A program made the translations under genes and the position numbers. The notes under the pieces are model-generated. The model saw only the letters and a program-made list of their open reading frames with translations, had not been told where the DNA came from and made no database searches. A stretch of 64,000 nt of DNA from Nelumbo lutea (Eukaryota > Streptophyta > Magnoliopsida > Proteales > Nelumbonaceae): assembly GCA_022828595.1 (NCBI GenBank), contig JAKGHH010000005.1:56849655-56913654 (forward strand), read 5' to 3'. Below, one piece after another: positions 47,059 to 58,289 of the stretch; positions within the stretch are counted from its first letter, which is position 1, and each line of letters begins with the position of its first letter.

Positions 47059-47619
47059 CTCTCACTTTCTCAGACTCCCACTCTTGACTGTCCCAATTCT
47101 CTCATCTCTAAGCTCTCTCTCTGTCTCTCTCTAAGCTCTCTTTCTCTCTATCTCTCGGACTCTCTCTCTAAGCTTTATTTCTTTCCCTTTTCCCTTTTCC
47201 GCAATGGACTCTCTCTCTCTCTCTCTCTCACTCTTTTAGACTCCCACTCTCCCAGTTCTCTTCTTCCCCAACGGACCGACGGCCTTCGGCGCTCCACCCT
47301 CTGATCGAATCACCGACAACCTTTGACACTGGCGATCCCTCCTGCTTTGGCGACACTGGAGGTTCGACTGCATTTGCTCGACAACACTAGTGATCTCTCT
47401 ACTACATCTCCCAGTTCTCCTCGACTGTATTTTTCCCTTTTTTATTTTAATTTTGAGAGCATATAAAAAAACCAAAAAATTGAACCACTGTTAATTGGTC
47501 CACCGGTTAACCGATTACATCAGTTCAGTTTTGGTTCGATTAAATGTAAAAACCAAACATATCAATTTGGTCTAAAAAATCACCCCATGATTCTGTTAAC
47601 CGAACAGTGAGCACCCCTA
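46737..47619. mobile_element. hAT element, 883 bp, perfect 8-bp target duplication, inside a LINE
   Basis: Terminal inverted repeats TAGGGGTGAGCA and (TGA)GCACCCCTA, flanked by ATTTCAAG at 46729-46736 and 47620-47627. Subterminal AACCGAACC/GGTTCGGTT words are typical of plant non-autonomous hAT elements. The interior has a (CT)n tract (47014-47055) and a CT-rich stretch to 47230. No transposase is visible. Removing it rejoins the LINE RNase H frame. Confidence 0.88.
47014..47055. repeat. (CT)n microsatellite
   Basis: About 20 CT units inside the hAT element. Confidence 0.95.
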
Positions 47620-48026
47620 ATTTCAAGGCTTATAAACTAGACATTTCTACTGTCAATGTGGCAGAGGCATGGACTACGTGGGGAGCCCACAATTTTGCTC
47701 TAATTGGTTCATTATCATTCAAGGTGATTCTAATCTAGTGATCGACTATCTGAAGAGTGCTACCAACCCCACATGGAGAGTGAAGCCGATTATTGAAGGC
47801 TGTAAGGTGTTTTTTGAGAAGTTTGGTGGAATGGTGGATTACCGTCATGTCTTCAGAGAGAGGAATATGGCTGCAGATTGGCTTGTTAATTATGTGCATT
47901 CTAATGAAGTCTACAATAGTTCCACTTCTAGGAATTTAATTGTTATTTGTTGTGTTGATTTTTTAGGACGTGCTACCCCCTGTTCTGTGTAACCCCTTCT
48001 GATTCTATCAAAAAAAAAAGAAAAAA

Positions 48027-50113
48027 CATATAACTAATCAATTGGGATCATAAAAGTGGTAAGCTTAAGTAAATTGTAAAAGCTTTTTTTACCTTGAATA
48101 TCTTCCATTTTTTAAAGTTTTTTTTTTATCATGTAACTAATTAATTAAAGGAGTCTAGGACTGACTTTGAATTTTTTCTAATTTTCACACTGGAATACCT
48201 TCATTCCACAGATGGAAGATGGAATACCAAAAAAAATTATTTGAGATACATCTTATAAATTATTTGGTTTTTATATTTTTATTTTATTAATTGGTGTATT
48301 TTTTTCATTAGCTTAATGAAGGACCAATTTTGAAATAGACAAGCATTAGCAATGAATGAGCCCCATATGTTCAAACAAGAGTCCCATATGGGACTTTCGC
48401 GTAGGCGCATGCCACGACTTGTCCAGTGCACACAAGCACTTCAATCTCTTCGCCATTGCCTAGCCCACCTGCTTGGGCTTTCTTAGTACCCAACACACCC
48501 ATCTGCACTCGGTTACCCACTTTGTGCCTTTACCCAACCCACCCACCTGCCCAGCCACCCCGGTTATAATTAACAAGGCAAAAGACAAGGAAATCCAATT
48601 TAAATATATAAAACATTAAACAACAATTGAAAAACACTCAATAAATGTTTTCTTTTTCTTAATCAAGTAGCCAGTAGCAAGAAAACACACATAATCAAAC
48701 TGTAAAGACCACTTAACATTTTGGTGAGTAAAACAATTTTATTATTTTCAACATGTCATCTTGAAATCAACATATCAGAGAATATCAAACAACAATAAAT
48801 GTATGAACATAATAAAAAAATTAGAATTTAGTTACAAAATTTACATTACAAAACCACAAAAATTTGAATTAGGAGCTAAGGAAATCTCGACAGCACAATA
48901 AAAAATCTTATATATATTAACTTTAGAATTTTGGTATTTTATAACAATCTTATAATTGTTAGCATTTTTACTATGAAAATTAGGATATGTGTTTAACTAA
49001 GCAAATTAGTTGTTGCTGTTGCTGCCAAATGTAGAGTTGAAGGCAACAAGGTAATTTATAGTATTTGCGGCTGATAAATCCAACTTATTAAGAGAAGAAA
49101 TATATCAAAGGCCCCGAAAGTTATGCCAAGGGTGAAGAATCTGATGTAGGGACCCCTTTTTATAATCGGAATTGTCTGAGAGTAGAAATAGTTGAAAGTG
49201 ATTGATGATGGGTGATCAGATATCAAGCCGATGCCACATATCAAGTACACGGGATAGCCAGGATGCATCTGGCCGACTTCATGTGTCAAGATCTACGGGT
49301 CGGCCAAATGCTCTAGATGTATGACTGAATTTTGAAGGCATACAACTGAATTTTTAATTTACTCTTAACATCTCTCCCCCTCCCATTTTTTTTGTTCTTT
49401 AGTACTTGTTTTATTTCTTTTTCTTGAAAAATCTGTTTTCTTTTTTTTTTTTTTGAAAAGGTAATAAATCCAAAGTCGAACTTTCCTACAAACTTTGAAA
49501 TAAAGAATGATTTATCGCATTTCCAATTCATACGCTATCACAGAGTTTCAACGTCTGATATGCACCGGCGTTTAAACCATGGTAATGAGTAATGAATAAC
49601 ACACTAGAATACCATCTTCAGAAAACAGATGGAATCGGGGCCTTATCCTTTGCGTCGTGTTCTCCTATTGTTAGTTGTTACTATTCCCGAGATACGAAAG
49701 AGAGTACCAATGTGGACAGTGCACATTCTTAATTGACACGGACACTGACATTACCTTAGATTCCAATTCAATGGTAAGCAGCTAAAGAACACGTACTCGT
49801 ACTCTTTTGTATTTTCTCTAATAATAGTTGTCGGTTATCTTCCTCTTTTGATCATGAAATTCAATATCGAGAGGAAGAGCAAATTATCTAGCTATCTACT
49901 CGATTAGTTGAGTTTTCACGCGAATTCGATCCATGGAATACGAATTTCAGAAAGCGAAGTTAGCAAAATTTCGTTACAGAGAAGCATTTTCTTTTAAAAA
50001 TTTCTTTGGACACCATGAAGAGCTCATGAAGAAGAAAGAACTTCAAGATCTAGCCGAACTAGTAAATTAAATAAAGAAGGGAAAGCGGAATAAGGGACGA
50101 GAAAGAATCGCAC
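48027..50113. other. No gene confidently recognised
   Basis: AT-rich, with a C-rich patch of CCCACC words at 48450-48560. A 78-codon ORF on the minus strand (49289-49056) is hydrophobic at its C-terminus but matches no family I know. Parts of this interval could be the intron or later exons of the minus-strand transcript proposed to start near 50270. Confidence 0.35.
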
Positions 50114-50303
50114 CTTTAATTCGGCGTTCTGAGTCGGAGTCTTGTTTCTTATTTGCCTGTGAAAAGCTCTAGACTGTGAGGTGTGACGAAGAGGAGAGAA
50201 GATCGCAGCGTCTCCGCCTTCCTCGTCGGCCCGAAATTCTCTCTTCTGTGGTCTGAAGAGCTGCTCCAACTACAGCTAGTGCTTCTCTCCGAGTCTATTT
50301 ATA
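50114..50303 (-). promoter_or_regulatory. Possible promoter and first exon of an unidentified minus-strand gene
   Basis: On the minus strand a TATAAATA box (50303-50296) precedes a GC-balanced segment with an ATG at 50269 that stays open past AATTAAAG, followed by a GTGCGATT donor-like sequence (exon edge 50114). The ATG is so close to the expected start of transcription that the segment may be a 5' UTR exon instead. No downstream exons were recognised, so neither product nor coding status is known. Confidence 0.35.
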
Positions 50304-51347
50304 GGAGCAAACCTGACTGCGCCACGAAGGTCCCTAGATGGCTCTTCTTTATCCGTAGCTCCTGAGCCTTCTGTACAGTAAAGCAGCAGGAGGAGAACTA
50401 TCTGCTACGCCGTTAGTGTTGCTTTGGGCTAAAGCTGTGAAATCACAGCCCTCGATTTATTAACGTGGCCTTACATTGAATTAGATGAAGTGTTAAGATA
50501 CACAGTAAAAATCCCAAAGCTATGCCAACGGGCCTAGCGGATTTTAGGATGTATGTATTAAAGGATTCTGTAGTTCATGATACAGTGGCTACTGTGTGTA
50601 TAGTGTACATAAAGAGATATTCTGTAAAAGCAAAATGGAAGTGGAGGTAATCAATGGCGAAGAATTATTGTTTTCGGCAACTTGATGAATTTAAAATTTC
50701 CATGACACATGATGAGGGCAGATTTGGCCATGGAATTGTGACACGTGGCACCTCATGACAATTAGGAAAACACCCAGCCAACAAACTTATGAAGTTGGTG
50801 ACCCACCTGGGCACTAGTTTGGCCGGCCTGGCGCGACCTACGCGCGGCCTGCGCGAACTACGCACGGCACGCGCGACCTGCGCGAACTGCGCACGGCCTG
50901 CACAACCTGGCCGACCTGGACCAGCCTAGCGCATGATCCGGCCAAGGCGCCCACCGACAAACCTGGCCTAGACACTAACCCGCCGACTGACACAGGCGCT
51001 AGCTTGACGACCTGGCCTAGACACTGACCCGCCGACTGACACAGGCGCCAGCTTGACGACCTGGTCTAGACACTGACCCGCCGACTAACACAGGCACTGA
51101 CCTGACGACCTGGCCTAGACACTGACCCGTCGACTGACGCAGGCACCCCTCTGACAACCTGGCCCAGACGCCGACCTGGCCGCCTGACACAAGCGCCAGC
51201 TTGACGACCTCGAGGAGTTCACCACCGTACCCCGGTTCTGACAGGATGCGACGAGTCTTACCGTTTGGAGGCTTTTCACCCACCTAACCTGCGAGGACTC
51301 CGGTATATAAAGACCTCACCCCCCAAAGGGGAGGGGGATGAAAAAAG

Positions 51348-51690
51348 GGAAGTAACCCTGCTCTCTAGCTCTCTCATATTATCTTCAAAACTCTCTATAA
51401 TAAGAGTGCTACTTAAGCGTCGGAGAGCCCCCACCGGGAAAATACCCCCAGGACCTCTGATTCAGTTCTCGTTGGTCCTTCAGCTCCCGCCGCCTACAAA
51501 GAGGAGGAAAAAATGGAAGTAACTAACCCCTGCTCTCTAGCTCTCTCATATTATCTTCAAAGCTCTCTACAATAAGAGTGCTAACTTAAGCGTCGGAGAG
51601 CCCCCACCGGGAAAATACCCCCGGGACCTCTGATTCAGTTCTCGCAGGTTCTTCAGCTCCTGCCGCCTACAAAGAGGAGGAAAAGATGGA
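51348..51690 (+). repeat. ~170-bp tandem duplication inside the solo LTR
   Basis: Two copies (from 51348 and 51515) share GCTCTCTAGCTCTCTCATAT, AAGCGTCGGAGAGCCCCCAC and CTGATTCAGTTCTCG. Two further partial copies of its last ~55 bp follow to 51790. It covers the region just after the TATA box, so the transcript leader is affected. Confidence 0.85.
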
Positions 51691-51855
51691 GTTCTCGCAG
51701 GTCTCTCAGCTCCCGCCACCTACAAAGAGGAGGAAAATATGAAGTTCTCGCAGGTCCCTCAGCTCCCGCAGCCTACAAAGGAAAAAAGACCACCTCACGC
51801 TGAGGGCAGTCGGATTGCACCGCACCAGGGAGCTCCAGCATTATTTAAGTCATCG

Positions 51856-52306
51856 GCCGCCTAGTAGGCAGTCCGCCACCAGGCAGTTCGCCACTAGGCA
51901 GTTCGCCACCAGGCAGTTCGCCACTAGGCAGTTCGCCACCGAGCAGTTCGCCACCGGGCAGTTCGCCACCAAGCAGTTCGCCACCAGGCAATTCGCCACC
52001 GAGCGGATCGCCACCGGGCAGTTCGCCACCGAGCAGCTCGCCACTGGGCAGTTCGCCACTGGGTAGTTCGCCACCAGGTAGTTCACCACCGAGCAGCTCG
52101 CCACCGGGCAATTCGCCACCGAGCGGATCGCCACCGGGCAGTTCGCCACCAAGCAGTTCGCCACTAGGCAGTTCGCCACCAGGCAGTTCGCCACCAGGCA
52201 GCTCACCACCAGGCAGCTCGCCACCAGGCAGTTCGCCACTAGGCAGTTCACCCCCAGGCAGTTCTCCACCGAGCAGTTCGCTAGTAGGCAGTTCACTACC
52301 AAGTAG
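51856..52306 (+). repeat. 15-bp minisatellite (TTCGCCACCAGGCAG)n
   Basis: About 30 variant copies of a 15-bp unit. Because 15 is a multiple of three and the unit has no stop codon in either strand, several frames stay open; the resulting 160-codon GGELP- or VANCL-type ORFs are artefacts. Confidence 0.95.
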
Positions 52307-52408
52307 CTCATCACTAAGGCACGCCACCACCGGGTCAAATAACGAGGTACTTAGACAAAAAATTTTACATCATAAAACATTGGTACATGGCCAAAAACGG
52401 TTACATCA

Positions 52409-55400
52409 ACACCCATTTAGGATGTGTTTGGTGCTATTGGTGTTTCAATCTGTAATGTTTTTTAATTGAATTTGTAACATGAAAACGACTATTTGCATAC
52501 GAATCTTGTTTGGTGAGAAATTTGTATTCTTCATTCGTGTCATTGTGTCGGCACCAAATCATGTATCAAATCAGTTGGGATTTACTTGCCTCCTAACAGG
52601 GTTGGAAGTCTTGTATCTATAAATCCTAAATTTTAAACCTTAAACCCTAAATTTATATTAAAAATGTGTGTAATCTAAATGTGAAAAGTGAAACTTTCTT
52701 TGTAATAAACAGTCTCCAACTAAATAGAAAATTGATTATTAAACTCAAAATACCTATATGGTGTTGATGCCATGGCATTTATACTTGAAACTCCAAAATA
52801 CCAAACAAGAGCTTAATTTTTCTCATTAGCTGAACGTTTTAAGAGGCTGTAAAATCAATGATAAGACTCCACACCAGTCTTAAAATACATGGGACCCATC
52901 CTGATTATCAGCTAAAGAGTTCATTTAATCCTATATATCCCAATCTCCTATTTAGAAAACCTACCAACTGTCCACATATTACTTAAGGCTCCTATAGAAG
53001 GTTTTACATTCTATATATCTGTATTTGCACCCTTTCCATGGCTCAATTTAATTTGGAAGGATTATGAATGCAAATATGTAGAATGCAAAACCTTGTAATT
53101 TGTATTATTTTGTATGTATTTATATTTATGCTCCTTTCAAATTAAGCCTAATATGCAAAAATTTGGACAAAAAGAAAAAACATTCTTACTATTATTTGCA
53201 CGGAAAATGCATTCTTACCCAAACAAGATTGCAAATTTACCAAACATATGCATTCTTATCAAATGCACCTGATGATGCATTTGGAATGGGTATAAAATAC
53301 ACTAATTACGTTTTACACCAAAGCGTGAGGAAATGACCATTGCACTTTGAAAAGCATGATGTGAAAAGTACAAAGTTTTACATCATTTTTATTGATGTAT
53401 TATTTATATTAGATACTCAATGTAAAATATTATATTTGATTAGGTTTTTCATTGATTTACAATGTAAAATTCCATTCCATCCAAATGCCAGTAAATTTAA
53501 GGGATATTTAGCTTGCACTCCACTTCAGAATTTAGATTTGAATTGCAAACTTACAACAATTTAAATTTATGAACAGCTCCACCTATAACACCCATACCCA
53601 CCCGTAAATTGGTATCAATTCTGAGCTAGCATCTACCCCTAATTATAGGTGGAACTAGAATTCTAAAAATAGACTAAAATGATAAAAACCTCTAAATTTA
53701 AACCAAAGTGAAGTATTACATCAATCTCCATTAACTCTCCATACAAACGTTGAAAAAATCAAACCAATGTAAACTTGTATATCATTTTTGTTTAAACCGA
53801 TTCCAAAGGCAGCATGATGGAATATCTTCTTATTTTGCTTTTCTTTTTAATCGTCTATTTATTTTTTATCCTGTACATGTGCCTAGCCATTGGAATCGAT
53901 TACGTTTCTGTTTTAGAAATATTAATGGATTGAGTGGTGGAACCCCACATTCATCATTTAAGAATCCATGTTCTGATCGTTTTGCTGGGAAGGTCCCATG
54001 ATGTCTCATTGTCTTCTACCCTGCATCCATTTTGGTCAGGATTATTTGGTCCTGTCGTGGTCATAGTCAAAATTTCGTTGCTTCGTACAGGTAACTTCTA
54101 CCGGTGGTGCTTAGGAATCAGGACCACCCATGTGACAGTGGGACCTACTGGCTAGTGTATCAAGTATCAACGATGTCAATACGTGTTACCACATGCAGCT
54201 TCTTTCTCAGGTTCTTATTTATTTAAGGCGACTCTTGCATGCGGATTTTTGAATGCAAGAGTCTCTCGTTCGGATGAGTTACTTGGCCTGGAATTTGGAA
54301 TTCAATGGATTTAATTAAGTATTGAAGTCGGATTCCTTTTGGATGGCTGACAGTGGGAGCTACAGTATCAACAATGTCGACACGTGTGGACCAGAATATT
54401 ATGTTCGATTCAAGCTAGGCTGGGCTAGTAATTCACTAATTTGTCGTGTTTCCATCTTTTGGTGAGAGGTCGTTTTTCCTCTTGGAATTTGGAAAGGAAT
54501 GTCATGGTCTTAACTCTTAAATGACAAGATCAAGACAACCAAATAAGGATCCGTTTCGTACTTTCGTTTACCAACAGGACCGGAGTTTAAATTCTTTGAA
54601 ATCGGAATCAGAATTATCTATTCTTGACGTCTGTTTGGTTCAATCAATAATTAGAATGGAAATATTAATTGTTTTTATTTGGTTTATTAGGAGTTGGAAT
54701 CGAAATCAATTAAAATTTTTTAATTTTGTATTAGTTTATTATTATTTTATGAATATATATAATTAATATTTTATTAATATATTATTATTATTATTTCATT
54801 AGAATTTAATAATTAATATCTTAATATTTATCATTAATTTATGAATATTTTATTAATATATTATTATTTTTCTTATTAGTTTAACAAAATTCTATTATTT
54901 TTGTAAATTAATTTGTTATTATTTAATAAATAGCATGTTAATATTTAATTATAATATATTAATATTTTATTTGTACTTAATTATTATTATTTTATGAATA
55001 TTTTAGTTATTATTATTATTGTTGTTGTTATTGTTATTGTTATTGTCTTAAATTTAATAATATTTTATTATTTTTATTAATATTAGTATTTTAGGGGCAT
55101 TTTGTCATAAGTTAGTTATTTACTTTTTGACAGACTTTAGAGTAGGAATCCTGTGTGTGTGTGTGTGTGTGTGGTGGGGGGGCGGGATGGTCTTGCTTTA
55201 GGTTCACTATTGGGTTAAGTTATTTATCTAGGTGATTGTGGTAAGTGTATTTATCTATATTCTTTTTTTGTTCAAGTAAGTTTTTTGTTTTTTCATTTTT
55301 TTCCTTTGTAGTTTTTTTTAAAGCCTATTTAATAAGTAATTTTGTCAAAGTTGATTTAGTTTATAGCATCTCCTTCCTTAGGAGATAGGTATTAATGGTA

Positions 55401-55711
55401 TCCAAAGGAAACTTCATTTACCATGGAACCCACATTACCAAACAAATGAATATATCATGAGGTTTGGTGGTTTAGGATTTAATAGGGCTTAGGTTTTAGG
55501 GTTAGGGTTTAAGGAATTAAGATTTAGGTTGTAGAAAGATACTTGGTTCCTGCCTAGTTGGAGAACATGCATCCCACACTCATCATTTTAAACATAAACT
55601 TAAGGTTTAGAGGTATAGGATTTAGGGTTCAAGAGTTTAGATTTTAGGACTTAAATCTAGAATTCAAGAGGTGAATATTCATAAAGATTTACACTATTGT
55701 CAAGATATTAT
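52409..55711. other. Intergenic AT-rich sequence
   Basis: No gene recognised. Holds a Tourist-like MITE (53040-53148), a relic of the fold-back family near 52800-52930, a run of TTATTA/TATTATT low complexity (54720-55090) and a (GT)n tract (55152-55172). The word TATCAACRATGTCRAYACGTG occurs twice (54163, 54366). Confidence 0.5.
53040..53148. mobile_element. Tourist-like MITE, copy 3
   Basis: Diverged copy of 14794-14918: ends GGCTCAATTTAATTTGGAAG and TCCTTTCAAATTAAGCC, inner GCAAATATGTAGAATGCAAA and TTTTGTATGTATTTATAT. Confidence 0.7.
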
Positions 55712-56416
55712 TGATGATGCGCGATATGGTGCTCCCTATTGGTAGACAGATCAGACGTCGGACTAAGTAGGTCGCCTGGTCAAGCTACAAAAAAGTGATT
55801 ATTAGAGTGCTTGGGTAGCTTAACCCAGGGTGGGTACTCCGATGCTTAAGTTAGCAAGTGAGTAATTTTTTGCAAGAAAGCAAGAGAGTTAGAGAGTTGC
55901 GAGAGCTAAATCATGCATACCTTGTGAGGTTCGAGGTGAGTCCTTTATATAGGCAAGCTACCATGAGCCTCACGAAACGCGTTTGGGATCTTTGGCCCAT
56001 CTGGTTTGGAGGTGATTTCACGCCTAGAGGTAGACTCCACGTAAGTAGGTAACGTTTATCCAATCCCGCTCGAAGCGGGCAGGGCAATAACCAGCTCTTC
56101 CAACATGGCGTTGTGATTCCGAGAAATTCAAAGATGATAGCCCGCTTATTAAGGGGGAGGTCGCTCGACACGTCAGGTAGGTCGCTAAACGAAGTCTAGT
56201 TAGATTAGTGGAAGTAGGTCGCCTCTTACGCCAACTTAAGATCTTGCCTGGCTGTTTGTAGTTCGGCCTACCGATGTGGTGCCAAGGTCATCAAGGCGGT
56301 TTGTGAAGTGTCAGAAGTGCTCCTGGAGTCCTCTTATGCGGTGCAAAGATGTCATTCTACTATTATGTAATGCCAAGTGTCATGATATCATTGGACAACC
56401 AAATTACCCCTCATCA
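55712..56416 (-). mobile_element. LTR of a related (Tat-like) element, 705 bp, with polypurine tract
   Basis: Minus strand starts TGATGAGGGGTAATTTGG and ends …GCGCATCATCA; the polypurine tract AGGAATAGGGGGC lies at 56417-56431 on the outer side, so this is the 3' LTR of a minus-strand element. It shares TTTATATAGGC, GATGCTTAAGTTAGCA and TGTCATGATATCATTGGA-like words with the LTR at 37803 but lacks the long minisatellites. No 5' LTR was found in the window. Confidence 0.7.
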
Positions 56417-56721
56417 ATTGCCCCCTATTCCTGAGTCTGGCGTGATCAGTCCGATGAGGGAGTAGTCTTAACTCGAGGTGATTTTATCCGAGTTCCAACT
56501 TTGATCGTGGTTCAATCAATGGCTCAGGATTATGTTGGTTTGATCAATCCAACCTAGGCACGAGGTAGCATACTGGGAACACGCGGATGCCACACAGTCA
56601 TTAGGTCACGTAGTCGTCAAAAACGTGCTAAATTGATTTCGCCTTGGAATATGAACTGCCATGTCCTTGCAAACCATTGGATCCAATTGATCTCAACTAT
56701 CCATAGTTCAGTCCAACTATC

Positions 56722-56729
56722 TATAAATA
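56722..56729 (+). promoter_or_regulatory. TATA box before the antisense ORF
   Basis: TATAAATA 170 bp upstream of the ATG at 56892, on the strand opposite to the element, consistent with an independent promoter for the antisense ORF. Confidence 0.45.
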
Positions 56730-56891
56730 GGACCCTCAGAGGCCCATTTCTCTTGTCCTTAACCTTGGAGTTCTGGTGCATAGTGAGGTTGTGGAGCTTC
56801 GACATTGTTGAAGTCAATGGTGTAGTCGGTGAGGTTGGTCCATTCATTCTAGGTGAGTCATCTCCCCCTTGATTTGTTCTTTGCTTTCATC

Positions 56892-57440
56892 ATGTTGGGT
56901 GTCGAGTCTGGGGAAGAGAGGGGTCTGTCCTGCCATGCCGAGGAGGGGTCCTCGGCCCAAGAACAACGATGTTCCAATAAGGGAGCCTCATCCTCCCGTC
57001 GTCAACCCAAAAATAAATATGAGCTCGGTTCCACCGAACTGGCTGTCAAAGATGTTTACGAGCTCGTAGATTGGTATAGGATACCAAACCAATTCAGATA
57101 TTCCCTTCTCCTTGGGTAGTTCCCATGGAAGCATGTCGATAACGAGGTTGCTATCATCGAGGATGCCTTGAAATTAAGTCTTCATTCCCCCCTCACCTCC
57201 TTATTCCCAAGGTGCTAAACTACTACAATGTTAGCCTAGATCAGCTCCACCCCAACTCTATTAGGACCCTGGTTGGCACCATCTCCTTCTGTCACCACGC
57301 CGGTTTCCCCTAAATCTTAAGACCTTCGTCGACATCTGCCACATAAAGAAAAACCCTCCAATACTCCTGGGATGTATAGCTACTACTTGTCCTACCGGCC
57401 TTGGTGTAAATTGTTGAACGACTTCCCTTCCAAGGTACTG
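56892..57440 (+). pseudogene. Degenerate antisense ORF of a Tat-lineage element (Transposase_28-like)
   Basis: The frame starts MLGVESGEERG, contains VYELVDWYRIPNQF and is stopped at 57117-57119. In shifted frames it continues with IEDALKLSLHSP, CLNYYNVSLDQLHPNSI and ISFCHHAGFPL-like segments. This order resembles the Pfam family called putative gypsy-type transposon (Transposase_28), which I know as the extra ORF lying antisense next to the 3' LTR in some Tat-lineage Ty3/gypsy elements. Its position and strand beside the LTR at 55712-56416 fit that. Weakly similar charged sequence continues to about 58000. Broken by stops and frameshifts. Confidence 0.5.
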
Positions 57441-58289
57441 GACTAGAAGATGAGGTATTTCTTTCTCAATTGAAATGGTGGATGGCTGTTCTCAATGGCA
57501 TGGAGAGTGGGACTAGAGACTCCAGGGAGGATACATTGAGTGAGAGGATGCAAATTAGAGTGCATCTATTAGTGGACAAGAGGTTGGAGCTGAGTGAATT
57601 CTTGGCCGAGGAGAAGCTGATACAAGCTGGGCTGAGTCCTCCGAGTAGGTCGCCTTTTCAAGTTCTAGCATATTTCTTTCTCTCTTTGGCCTTAACGTAT
57701 CTTTGAACTTCTCGTGTAGGATACATGTCGTGTGCCAACTTCTAAGCTATTTCAGGCTAAGAGGAGGAAAAAGAGGAAGGTGATTTCCTAAGAAGCTCCT
57801 CAGGTCGTAACTTCCGAGCCCACCATACGGGGTGCAGCCGAAGCCATGCCAATGGTTGACCTCGTCAAGGAGGAATAGCCAAAGGGGACCTCACTTGAAC
57901 CCAAGGCCACCCAGACTTCCAAGGAGCCCCTTCCACAACTCGAGGCCAAGGCGACCACTACTTCGGACACTAGGGCCACTTCTGAGGGGTGATGGGTATT
58001 ATATCATTTTTACCATAAAATGTATTCAGATTCAATCTTTAGGCACACATGGTCTATGTGTGGCGGACATCTTGGGTAGTTACAGATGATATCTTTCCTA
58101 AAAAGCTCCTTGACAAATATAGGTTTTGGTAACAATAGTCCTTTGGTCAGAGATTTCGAAAAGTGTTTAAGGGATCTTTTATCCTATTTGTTATATTATT
58201 AAAAAACAATGATCAAGAGTTAATTTATCATCTTAGATAATTGTTTTCCATGATTTTTCCATGATTAAAAAACAATGATTCCATGATTT

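Larger units (their letters stand above)
46173..48020 (+). mobile_element. 5'-truncated L1-type LINE, split by a hAT element
   Basis: 46190-46541 encodes the zf-RVT region (GSCEICGDEEDTNHIFINC…VW). 46600-46736 begins the RNase H domain (PIKWSSDG, FDASCINGS). After the hAT insertion, 47628-47990 continues it (EGDSNLVIDYLKSA…DYRHVFRERNMAADWL). A poly(A)-like tract ends the element (48008-48026). Similar words flank it (CACATAACTA before, CATATAACTA after), a possible target duplication. Frameshifts and stops make it inactive. Confidence 0.82.
50710..52408 (+). mobile_element. Solo LTR of the minisatellite-rich family (1699 bp)
   Basis: Begins TGATGAGGGCAGATTTGG and ends AAACGGTTACATCA, the same termini as the LTR at 61597-63155 in opposite orientation. 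Flanking 5-mers ACACA (50705-50709) and ACACC (52409-52413) differ at one base, as expected for a target duplication. It contains a TATATAAAG promoter (51304), a ~170-bp internal tandem duplication (51348-51690), a ~50-bp minisatellite (50930-51200) and a 15-bp minisatellite (51856-52306). There is no adjacent PBS or polypurine tract, so it arose by LTR-LTR recombination. Confidence 0.85.

Noticed and set aside
49950..50020. miR159/319-like sequence near TTTGGACACCATGAAGAGCT
   Set aside because: Too many mismatches to the known miRNAs and no matching arm for a hairpin.
51856..52306. CRISPR array
   Set aside because: Units are contiguous 15-mers with no unique spacers, and the genome is a plant.
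51845..52338. Long overlapping ORFs of about 160 codons on the minus strand
   Set aside because: They are translations of the 15-bp minisatellite in an LTR; the unit has no stop codons, so open frames are expected.
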